This document shows positions 14,085 through 20,067 of a DNA stretch of 20,067 nucleotides, piece by piece. Location of the stretch: positions 1 to 20,067 of the forward strand of contig CAKRTC010000033.1 of NCBI GenBank assembly GCA_934402055.1. Direction: 5' to 3'. How positions within the stretch are numbered: the first letter of the stretch is position 1; each line of letters begins with the position of its first letter. The position numbers and the translations under genes were made by a program. The stretch is from an uncultured Lachnospiraceae bacterium. Lineage in GTDB: Bacteria; Bacillota; Clostridia; Lachnospirales; Lachnospiraceae. Under the pieces are notes generated by a model. The model saw only the letters and a program-made list of their open reading frames with translations, was not told where the DNA came from and did no database searches.

Positions 14085-15127
14085 TCTTCCGGTCCGTCGG
14101 GAACCGGAGCATCAGAAATAATGCCCAGCTTTACTCTGAGCTTGTGATCGATCTCATCTGTTATCTCAGGATGGTCTGCAAGATACTGCTTGGCATTCTC
14201 ACGTCCCTGTCCTATCTTGCTTCCGTTATATGCAAACCATGCGCCGCTCTTGTCGACTATATCTTCCTTAACTGCAAGATCAAGGAGATCTCCCTCCTTG
14301 GAGATACCCTTGCCGAACATGATATCAAACTCTGCCTCCTTGAACGGCGGAGCTACCTTGTTCTTGACTATCTTGACCCTGACATGGTTGCCGACGGCAT
14401 CAGAGCCCTGCTTAAGTGTCTCGGTACGTCTTACATCCATACGAACCGAGGAATAGAACTTGAGTGCACGGCCTCCTGTAGTCGTCTCAGGATTTCCGAA
14501 CATAACTCCTATCTTCTCACGAAGCTGGTTAATGAATATGACCACGCAATTTGACTTGGAGATGGCGCTGGTGAGCTTACGGAGTGCCTGTGACATAAGT
14601 CTTGCCTGAAGACCTACAACAGAATCTCCCATCTCTCCCTCTATCTCCTTCTTTGGTACAAGTGCGGCAACAGAGTCTACTACGATAACATCCATGGCAT
14701 TGGAACGAACCATGGTATCTGCTATCTCAAGAGCCTGCTCTCCGTTATCCGGCTGTGAAATATAGAGATTATCGATATCTACTCCTATATTCCTTGCGTA
14801 TACCGGGTCGAGTGCATGCTCTGCATCTATGAAACCTGCTATTCCTCCGTTACGCTGTGCCTCAGCAACTATGTGCAGTGCAAGTGTAGTCTTACCGGAA
14901 GACTCCGGTCCGTAGATCTCGATAACACGTCCTCTCGGTACTCCGCCTACGCCGAGTGCCACATCAAGACTCAATGAACCTGTTGAAATAACTTCAATGC
15001 TCTTGTCTTTACCGGAGTCACCAAGCTTCATTACGGCGCCTTGCCCAAAATCACGCTCTATCTGCTTGATTGCCGCCTCTAAGGCTTTCTGTTTATCTTC
15101 TTTTGATACTTCTTTTGATACCGGCAT
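14081..15127 (-). CDS. recA: RecA recombinase
   Basis: Strand exchange in homologous recombination and co-protease for LexA cleavage. It has 348 residues and starts at an ATG after AAAGGA. Walker A GPESSGKTT (73-81), the L1/L2 DNA-binding loops (EIEGEMGDSVVGLQARLMSQ, and FGNPETTTGGRALKFYSSVR) and the family signature ALRKLTSAI are intact. The acidic C-terminal end is PVPDGPEE. It heads the recX-potABCD-lepB gene run. No canonical SOS box (GAAC-N4-GTTC) was found in front of it, only a GTTCG half-site at the start of the transcript. Confidence 0.98.
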   Translation of the reverse strand: MPVSKEVSKEDKQKALEAAIKQIERDFGQGAVMKLGDSGKDKSIEVISTGSLSLDVALGVGGVPRGRVIEIYGPESSGKTTLALHIVAEAQRNGGIAGFIDAEHALDPVYARNIGVDIDNLYISQPDNGEQALEIADTMVRSNAMDVIVVDSVAALVPKKEIEGEMGDSVVGLQARLMSQALRKLTSAISKSNCVVIFINQLREKIGVMFGNPETTTGGRALKFYSSVRMDVRRTETLKQGSDAVGNHVRVKIVKNKVAPPFKEAEFDIMFGKGISKEGDLLDLAVKEDIVDKSGAWFAYNGSKIGQGRENAKQYLADHPEITDEIDHKLRVKLGIISDAPVPDGPEE

Positions 15128-15184
15128 ATTTTCATCCTTTACTTAAGTTATTTCAGCCAATCCGCCATCGGAGCGAACATAGTC

Positions 15185-15193
15185 AGTATAACA
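15185..15193 (-). promoter_or_regulatory. recA: Extended -10 promoter of recA
   Basis: TGTTATACT on the minus strand (15193-15185) is an extended -10 (TG-n-TATACT). The -35 is poor, which an extended -10 can offset. Transcription would start near 15180, about 50 bases before the ATG. The short leader includes a ten-codon frame starting MFAP that lacks a ribosome site. Confidence 0.5.
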
Positions 15194-15257
15194 TATGCAT
15201 CATAAAAATGCGATATTGCGCCTTGCACAAAAATCCGCTCTTATGCTGCTTTGTATA

Positions 15258-15304
15258 GATAAAAAGCCGGAGAGAACCTGCCTTGCGGCGAGTCTCTCCG
15301 GCTT
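15258..15304 (-). terminator. Rho-independent terminator of clpB
   Basis: AAGCCGGAGAGA (15264-15275) pairs perfectly with TCTCTCCGGCTT (15293-15304), 12 pairs, followed on the minus strand by TTTTTATC. It lies about 65 bases past the clpB stop and separates clpB from recA. The plus side also has a weaker T-rich tract. Confidence 0.93.
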
Positions 15305-15368
15305 ATTTTCTGAGATAAGCTTTGCACGGTATACTATACGATATACGTGCATCATCGTCTCCTGTTAT

Positions 15369-17951
15369 TTATCCTCTCTCGGCTGTAAGCTTACCGTCCT
15401 TGCAGTCAACAAGTATAGTATTGCCCTCTATGATCCTGCCTTCAAGTATAGCCTTGGCGGCAATGGTCTCGACATTCTTCTGGATGAAACGCTTTAACGG
15501 ACGGGCGCCAAACTGCGGATCGTAACCATTATCTACGCAATAGCTTATAGCTTCCGGTGTCATAACAAGCTTCATGTCCTTATCGGCAAGTCTCTTGTTG
15601 ATATCCTTTACGCAAAGATCGATGATCCTTGAGATGTCTCCCTTCTGCAGCGGCTTAAAGAGTATGATCTCATCAAGTCTGTTGAGGAACTCAGGTCTGA
15701 AGCTCTGCTTAAGAAGTGCATCAACATTTGCCTTAGCCTCATCGCTTATCTCACCCTTGTCATCTATACCGTCAAGCAGATACTGTGATCCGAGGTTAGA
15801 TGTAAGGATAATGACTGTATTCTTGAAGTCTACGGTCTTACCCTTGGAGTCTGTGATACGTCCGTCATCAAGTACCTGAAGCAGTACGTTGAATACATCC
15901 GGATGAGCCTTTTCTATCTCATCAAAGAGAACTACCGAATAAGGCTTACGTCTTACAGCCTCTGTCAGCTGTCCGCCCTCATCATAGCCTACATATCCCG
16001 GAGGCGCTCCGATAAGACGGCTCACAGAATGCTTCTCCATATACTCGGACATGTCGATACGTACCATGTTATTTTCATCATCAAACAAAGCCTCTGCCAA
16101 GGTCTTGGCAAGTTCTGTCTTACCTACTCCGGTAGGTCCCATGAAGAGGAATGAACCGATAGGCTTGGTCGGATCCTTGATGCCTGCCTTAGAACGAATG
16201 ATAGCATCCGATACCTTTTCTACGGCATCATCCTGTCCTACGACTCTCATATGAAGCTGGTTCGGAAGTGCAAGCACCTTGTTTCTCTCTGTCTCCGAGA
16301 GCTTGGTTACAGGGATGCCTGTCCACTTGGATACGATCTTGGCGATCTCATCCTCATTTACACTCTCATGTACAAGCTCATGGCCTTCGCTCTTGCTCTT
16401 TGCCTCGGCCTCATCAAGCTCCTTCTTAAGCTGCGGAAGCTTGCCGTAGATGATAGCTCCGGCTTCCTCATAAGAGCCCTTACGCTGAAGTATCTCTGCC
16501 TCATCATTCAGCTTCTCTATTTCTTCTCTGAGTGAAGAAAGTCTGTCGGCAGCACCCTTTTCGTACTCCCATTTAGCCTTCTGTGTATTGAAATCTTCCT
16601 TGAGCTCTGCAAGCTCCTTCTGAAGCTCTTCGAGTCTCTCCTTGGAAAGATTATCTGTCTCCTTCTTAAGTGCCGTTATCTCGATCTCAAGCTGCATGAT
16701 TCGTCTCTGCTGCTCATCAAGCTCTGCAGGGAGCTGATTCATCTCGGTCTTGATCATGGCGCAGGCCTCATCTACAAGGTCTATAGCCTTATCCGGAAGG
16801 AAACGGTCTGTAATATATCTGTTGGAAAGCACAGCAGCCTGTACCAGTGCACCGTCTGTTATCTTAACTCCGTGGAAGACCTCATAACGGTTCTTGATAC
16901 CACGAAGTATAGAGATGGTATCCTCTACACTGGGCTCGTCTACAGTAACCGGCTGGAAACGTCTCTCAAGAGCCGGATCCTTCTCGATATATCTGTACTC
17001 ATCAAGTGTTGTGGCACCTATACAATGCAGCTCACCTCTTGCCAGCATAGGCTTAAGCATATTTCCTGCATCCATAGAGCCCTCGGTCTTGCCGGCTCCG
17101 ACTATAGTATGGATCTCATCGATAAAGAGTATGATCCTTCCGTCGGACTCGGATACCTCCTTAAGTACTGCCTTAAGTCTCTCCTCAAACTCACCTCTGT
17201 ACTTGGCTCCTGCGATAAGTGCACCCATATCAAGTGAGAATATAGTCTTGTCCTTGAGGCTATCCGGCACATCACCGTTTACTATACGTTGTGCAAGTCC
17301 CTCTACTACAGCCGTCTTACCTACACCGGGTTCACCGATAAGCACCGGGTTATTCTTGGTCTTACGGCTTAAGATACGGATAACATTTCTGATCTCATTA
17401 TCTCTGCCGATAACAGGATCAAGCTTCTGCTCCTTGGCACGCTGTACAAGATCCGTACCGTATTTCTTCAGGGTATCATAGGTCGCCTCAGGATTATCCG
17501 AGACTACCTTCTGATTGCCTCTGACATCTGAAAGCACCTTTAGAAAGCCATCCTTTGTTATATTGTAACGGGCAAAGAGCTGCTTCATCTTGCTGTCAGC
17601 TCTGTCAAGCATGGCAAGGAAGAGGTGTTCTACCGATACATATTCGTCACCCATTGCCTTAGAATGATTCTCTGCTTCGGTAAGTACACGATTGGCATCA
17701 TTTGAAAAATACATGCCGCTTCCGCCGCTGACCTTAGGATATCCTGCAATAACAGCTATCAAATCTTTGTTAAATGCATCGACATCAACATTCATGCTCT
17801 GTAAGAGCTTCCTGATCAGACTGTCATCAAGTGCCAGCAGGCTGTACAGAAGATGTGCCTGCTCTATCTGCTGATTGCCGTATTCGCTCGCTACCGACTC
17901 ACAGCCGTTTACTGCTTCTATAGATTTTTGGGTAAATTTGTTAATGTTCAT
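15369..17951 (-). CDS. clpB: ClpB protein disaggregase
   Basis: Hexameric AAA+ machine that pulls proteins out of aggregates with DnaK. The ATG at 17951 (MNINKFTQKS) is chosen since AAGGAGG is nine bases upstream; an ATG two codons earlier is too close to it. Length 860 residues, standard for the family. Order: Clp N-domain (1-145), first AAA+ domain with Walker A GEPGVGKTA (206-214) and Walker B ILFIDEIH, coiled-coil middle domain (about 405-530), and second AAA+ domain with Walker A GPTGVGKTE (605-613) and VLFDEIEKAHPDV. The middle domain distinguishes ClpB from ClpA/ClpC. HrcA very likely regulates it through the CIRCE element in its promoter. Confidence 0.98.
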   Translation of the reverse strand: MNINKFTQKSIEAVNGCESVASEYGNQQIEQAHLLYSLLALDDSLIRKLLQSMNVDVDAFNKDLIAVIAGYPKVSGGSGMYFSNDANRVLTEAENHSKAMGDEYVSVEHLFLAMLDRADSKMKQLFARYNITKDGFLKVLSDVRGNQKVVSDNPEATYDTLKKYGTDLVQRAKEQKLDPVIGRDNEIRNVIRILSRKTKNNPVLIGEPGVGKTAVVEGLAQRIVNGDVPDSLKDKTIFSLDMGALIAGAKYRGEFEERLKAVLKEVSESDGRIILFIDEIHTIVGAGKTEGSMDAGNMLKPMLARGELHCIGATTLDEYRYIEKDPALERRFQPVTVDEPSVEDTISILRGIKNRYEVFHGVKITDGALVQAAVLSNRYITDRFLPDKAIDLVDEACAMIKTEMNQLPAELDEQQRRIMQLEIEITALKKETDNLSKERLEELQKELAELKEDFNTQKAKWEYEKGAADRLSSLREEIEKLNDEAEILQRKGSYEEAGAIIYGKLPQLKKELDEAEAKSKSEGHELVHESVNEDEIAKIVSKWTGIPVTKLSETERNKVLALPNQLHMRVVGQDDAVEKVSDAIIRSKAGIKDPTKPIGSFLFMGPTGVGKTELAKTLAEALFDDENNMVRIDMSEYMEKHSVSRLIGAPPGYVGYDEGGQLTEAVRRKPYSVVLFDEIEKAHPDVFNVLLQVLDDGRITDSKGKTVDFKNTVIILTSNLGSQYLLDGIDDKGEISDEAKANVDALLKQSFRPEFLNRLDEIILFKPLQKGDISRIIDLCVKDINKRLADKDMKLVMTPEAISYCVDNGYDPQFGARPLKRFIQKNVETIAAKAILEGRIIEGNTILVDCKDGKLTAERG

Positions 17952-18011
17952 TGTCATTTACCTCCTTAGTAATATTCGTTGTAAATTATGTCCACCAATC
18001 GAACAATTATG

Positions 18012-18039
18012 ATTATACACATTTTGTTAGCACTTGCAA
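18012..18039 (-). promoter_or_regulatory. clpB: Sigma-A promoter of clpB
   Basis: On the minus strand TTGCAA (18039-18034) and a perfect TATAAT (18017-18012) are 16 bases apart. The -35 lies inside the CIRCE element, so HrcA binding would exclude RNA polymerase. Transcription would start near 18005, about 55 bases before the ATG. Confidence 0.75.
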
Positions 18040-18053
18040 GTGTTGAGTGCTAA
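18027..18053. promoter_or_regulatory. CIRCE element (HrcA operator)
   Basis: TTAGCACTT-N9-GAGTGCTAA (18027-18053) matches the CIRCE consensus TTAGCACTC-N9-GAGTGCTAA at 17 of 18 arm positions with the exact nine-base spacer. It covers the clpB -35. Control of clpB by HrcA is known in some Firmicutes, whereas others use CtsR; no CtsR-type heptad repeat was seen here. Confidence 0.95.
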
Positions 18054-18076
18054 TTATTTTATGTTTTATTTGTGAA

Positions 18077-18174
18077 CATCTATGAATGTGCCTTGGAACG
18101 CTCTCGCTCCGGGTTCGGTAATTTGCGGAATTTTTCTCCTTCCGGCAAATACGCATCAGGGATAGCGTTTTTTT
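18077..18174 (+). ncRNA. Candidate small RNA divergent from clpB
   Basis: No gene explains the 320-base clpB-glgA gap, yet it is highly structured. Three hairpins lie in a row: GGAACG/CGCTCC (18095-18110), TTTGCGGAA/TTCCGGCAAA (18122-18149) and ACGCATC/GATAGCGT (18151-18168), the last followed by seven T on the plus strand. A possible promoter, TTGAGT (18043-18048) 16 bases from TTTATT (18065-18070), overlaps the CIRCE right arm, so HrcA could control it too. One stem pairs better on the minus strand (G-U instead of A-C), which argues against a plus-strand RNA. Start and existence are unproven, and no known RNA family was recognised. Confidence 0.3.
18151..18174 (+). terminator. Plus-strand terminator-like hairpin
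   Basis: ACGCATC (18151-18157) pairs with GATAGCGT (18161-18168) with one bulged A, and TTTTTTT follows. It points against the clpB and glgA genes, so it can only end a plus-strand transcript. It faces the separate glgA terminator 30 bases away, the layout of two converging transcripts. Confidence 0.55.
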
Positions 18175-18200
18175 GATTTTATAGGACGCAATTTCCAAAT

Positions 18201-18251
18201 GAAATAAAAAATGGAACGATACGAGTACGCCCCATATCATTCCATTTTTTT
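18201..18251 (-). terminator. Rho-independent terminator of glgA
   Basis: On the minus strand AAAAAATGGAATGATA pairs with TATCGTTCCATTTTTT (arms 18250-18235 and 18221-18206) with a single G-U pair. The T-rich arm doubles as the U-tract. It lies about 30 bases past the stop. The A and T runs on both sides would let it act in both directions. Confidence 0.88.
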
Positions 18252-18278
18252 AAGACTGTTTTCAGGATTGAGAAATTG

Positions 18279-19727
18279 TTACCAATTTACTATCTCTTCG
18301 TAGAGGAGTCTGTATTTCTCTGCCGAGCTCTTCCATGAATAATCCATATTCATTGCTCTGCGTACCATGCCTCTCCATGCCTTCTGATTGGTATAATATA
18401 CGTTCTTGGCATAATTTACCGCTCCGAGCAGAAGTCCGGCATCATAACGATCAAATGAGAAGCCATTTCCGCTGTCTTCGAACTCATTATACGGCTGTAC
18501 TGTGTCTCTCAAGCCTCCCGTCTCTCTTACAACAGGAAGCGCACCATATCTCATAGCTATAAGCTGGGTAAGTCCGCACGGCTCAAATCTCGACGGAACA
18601 AGCACTATATCAGCTGCCGCATAGAGCTTTCGTGCTCTCTCCTCCGAATACATTATATTGGAGCTTACGGTACCCTTGCAGCGTTCCTCAAGCTCTCTGA
18701 ACATGCCCTCGTACCATGGATCTCCGGTGCCTATAAGCACAAACTGGGTATTGCCGTCCAGCATGGAATCTATAGTCTCTGCCACAAGATCCAGTCCCTT
18801 TTGATCCGTAAGTCTCGATATAAGACCGATAACAAACTTGTTCTGGTCTATCTCAAGCCCGAGCTCTTCCTGGAGCTTAAGCTTGTTCTCACGCTTTCCT
18901 CTCACAAAATCTCTCGTTCCGTAATGCTTATACAGATGCTTATCCTTGGCCGGGTTATATACCTCATAATCTATACCGTTAACGATTCCGCAGAGCTTAT
19001 ATCTGTAATATGAGAGCAGCCCCTCGAGTGTCTCCCCATACTCAGGAGTCGTTATCTCCCATGCATAGGTCTCGCTTACGGTAGTAACTTTATCGGAATA
19101 AACTATACCGCCCTTCATCATATTGGCATCTCTGTTGTGAAGCATGTCATCTATACCGAATACCTTATCAGGAAGACCGCTTATGCTCTGTATATAGTTC
19201 GGACTGTGTATTCCCTGGAAGCGTAGGTTGTGTATGGTGAATACAGTCCTTGCTCTCTGTGCAAGCTCTGTGTCCTTAAACAAAGTCCTGAGATATACCG
19301 GAATAAGAGCTGCCTGCCAGTCATGGCAATGAATGACATCCGGCAGAAAATCAAGTACCGGAAGTGCCGCAAGCACTGCCTTACAATAGAAAATATAACG
19401 CTCTATATCATTTATAATATCCGTATAAGGGTTGCCGTAGGAGTAATAATCCTCGTTATCGATGAAATAATAGGTAATTCCATCCAGCTCAAGACTCATA
19501 AGTCCTACATATTTTTCAAACGGATTGGAGCCGAGTCTCATATAAAAGTGAGTGATATACTGCATCTTATCCTTGTATTCATCGGAAATACAAGCATACT
19601 TAGGCAGGATAACACGGACATCTATTCCCTGTGCCTTAAGTGCCTTGGGCAGCGACCCCATTACATCGGCAAGTCCTCCTGTTTTTACAAATGGGTAACA
19701 TTCAGAACCCGCAAACAGTACCTTCAT
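18279..19727 (-). CDS. glgA: Glycogen synthase (ADP-glucose alpha-glucan synthase)
   Basis: Adds glucose from ADP-glucose to the end of an alpha-1,4-glucan. It has 482 residues, normal for bacterial GT5 enzymes, and starts at an ATG seven bases after AGGAGG. The ADP-glucose-binding motif KTGGLADV (15-22) is at the N-terminus, with IHCHDWQAALIPVYL and FTIHNLRFQG in the first Rossmann domain. The second domain has LISRLTDQKGLDL and the catalytic SRFEPCGLTQLIAMRYG motif with its conserved Glu, then TGGLRDTV. No other glg gene is next to it. It has its own promoter and terminator. Confidence 0.97.
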   Translation of the reverse strand: MKVLFAGSECYPFVKTGGLADVMGSLPKALKAQGIDVRVILPKYACISDEYKDKMQYITHFYMRLGSNPFEKYVGLMSLELDGITYYFIDNEDYYSYGNPYTDIINDIERYIFYCKAVLAALPVLDFLPDVIHCHDWQAALIPVYLRTLFKDTELAQRARTVFTIHNLRFQGIHSPNYIQSISGLPDKVFGIDDMLHNRDANMMKGGIVYSDKVTTVSETYAWEITTPEYGETLEGLLSYYRYKLCGIVNGIDYEVYNPAKDKHLYKHYGTRDFVRGKRENKLKLQEELGLEIDQNKFVIGLISRLTDQKGLDLVAETIDSMLDGNTQFVLIGTGDPWYEGMFRELEERCKGTVSSNIMYSEERARKLYAAADIVLVPSRFEPCGLTQLIAMRYGALPVVRETGGLRDTVQPYNEFEDSGNGFSFDRYDAGLLLGAVNYAKNVYYTNQKAWRGMVRRAMNMDYSWKSSAEKYRLLYEEIVNW

Positions 19728-19750
19728 ATGTCTCCTCCTGTATTTTTACC

Positions 19751-19770
19751 ATACCTGCCGAAGCAGATAT
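19751..19770 (-). other. UUCG-tetraloop hairpin in the glgA leader
   Basis: ATATCTGC and GCAGGTAT (minus strand, 19770-19763 and 19758-19751) form eight pairs around a C(UUCG)G tetraloop, one of the most stable RNA loops. No T-run follows. It stands about 15 bases above the ribosome site. Confidence 0.5.
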
Positions 19771-19800
19771 ACACTTTTAAATATATGTTGCTTTATGTAT

Positions 19801-19829
19801 ATATTATTATAATTCAGGGTCTATCTCAA
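19801..19829 (-). promoter_or_regulatory. glgA: Candidate sigma-A promoter of glgA
   Basis: TTGAGA (19829-19824, five of six matches) and TAATAT (19806-19801, four of six) are 17 bases apart on the minus strand. An overlapping perfect TATAAT (19812-19807) lacks a good -35 but could also serve. The leader is about 65-75 bases long. Between this promoter and the tandem repeat at 19882 nothing further is seen. Confidence 0.5.
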
Positions 19830-19881
19830 GCTTGGCAGCTGCAAATCTTAAAATTGCACCCCAAAATAGGCAGCGCATTTT

Positions 19882-20067
19882 GTTTTAGCGCATAATACGG
19901 ATTGCTTCGTACTTCGTACTCTCGCAATCCTACGGAAATTCGCACCCGTGCCTATCGGCACTTTGTGCTCATTTCCGTTACGCCCACTTAGTTTTAGCGC
20001 ATAATACGGATTGCTTCGTACTTCGTACTCTCGCAATCCTACGGAAATTCGCACCCGTGCCTATCGG
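19882..20067. repeat. 109-bp tandem repeat with two hairpins per unit, cut by the window edge
   Basis: A 77-base segment at 19882-19958 recurs without mismatch at 19991-20067, so the period is 109 and the array runs off the window. Each unit has hairpin A, GGATTGC/GCAATCC (19899-19905 with 19924-19930), and hairpin B (19932-19978). Hairpin B stacks ACGGAAAT/ATTTCCGT, GCAC/GTGC and GTGCC/GGCAC around a TATC loop, 17 pairs in all with short internal loops. The period is not a multiple of three, so the small frames here do not repeat as protein and are not genes. The element lies upstream of glgA. Its family is not recognised. Confidence 0.85.

Noticed and set aside
15148..15180. Ten-codon upstream frame (MFAPMADWLK) in the recA leader
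   Set aside because: It has no ribosome site and would start at or before the predicted transcript start; probably chance.
15128..15257. SOS (LexA) box in front of recA
   Set aside because: Only a GTTCG half-site is present; no GAAC-N4-GTTC palindrome was found.
16894..17481. A 195-codon plus-strand frame inside clpB
   Set aside because: Ser-rich low-information translation that is the reverse of a highly conserved AAA+ domain.
18013..18240. A 75-codon minus-strand frame between glgA and clpB
   Set aside because: It spans the glgA terminator, several hairpins and the CIRCE element, and resembles no protein.
19848..20054. A 68-codon minus-strand frame in the right-edge repeat
   Set aside because: The 109-base repeat period shifts the reading frame between units, so this is structured non-coding DNA.

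Overview
The window looks like a chromosomal segment of a moderate-GC Firmicute, most likely a Lachnospiraceae-type gut Clostridium. This rests on gene content rather than on a marker sequence. The supporting features are exported proteins with choline-binding-type repeats, a butyrate-type crotonase, an exported trigger-factor-like lipoprotein, a CIRCE-controlled clpB, strong AGGAGG ribosome sites and occasional TTG starts. All protein genes except gap are on the minus strand.

Left part (1-4083): two exported cell-wall-binding-repeat proteins, the first cut by the window edge, then a Sir2 deacylase and a solitary tyrosine recombinase. The 603-977 gap holds an unusual promoter: a perfect -10, a poor -35 and a cluster of 11-12 nt repeats where a response-regulator activator would sit. 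Next comes gap (plus strand), which ends in a terminator facing the terminator of an orphan crotonase (crt).

Centre (6486-15127, read leftwards from recA): recA-recX-potA-potB-potC-potD-lepB form one tightly spaced run, followed after about 210 bases by a trigger-factor/FKBP lipoprotein. recX starts inside the recA stop codon, and potA starts one base after the recX stop, so DNA repair and polyamine uptake genes appear to be cotranscribed. PotA carries an insertion of about 170 residues that splits its TOBE region and reads like two tandem Ig-like modules. LepB carries a four-cysteine zinc-ribbon-like insert between its catalytic boxes. The potD start is a TTG placed just after an ATG-TAA start-stop pair.

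Right part (15258-20067): clpB with its terminator, promoter and CIRCE operator; a 320-base gap with three hairpins and a plus-strand terminator that suggest a small RNA; glgA (glycogen synthase); and at the right edge a 109-bp tandem repeat whose units each fold into two strong hairpins.

The best candidates for something undescribed are the PotA insertion, the zinc-ribbon signal peptidase, the CIRCE-linked candidate RNA, the hairpin repeat at the edge, and the repeat-controlled promoter of the first gene. No defence system, CRISPR array, rRNA or tRNA was found.
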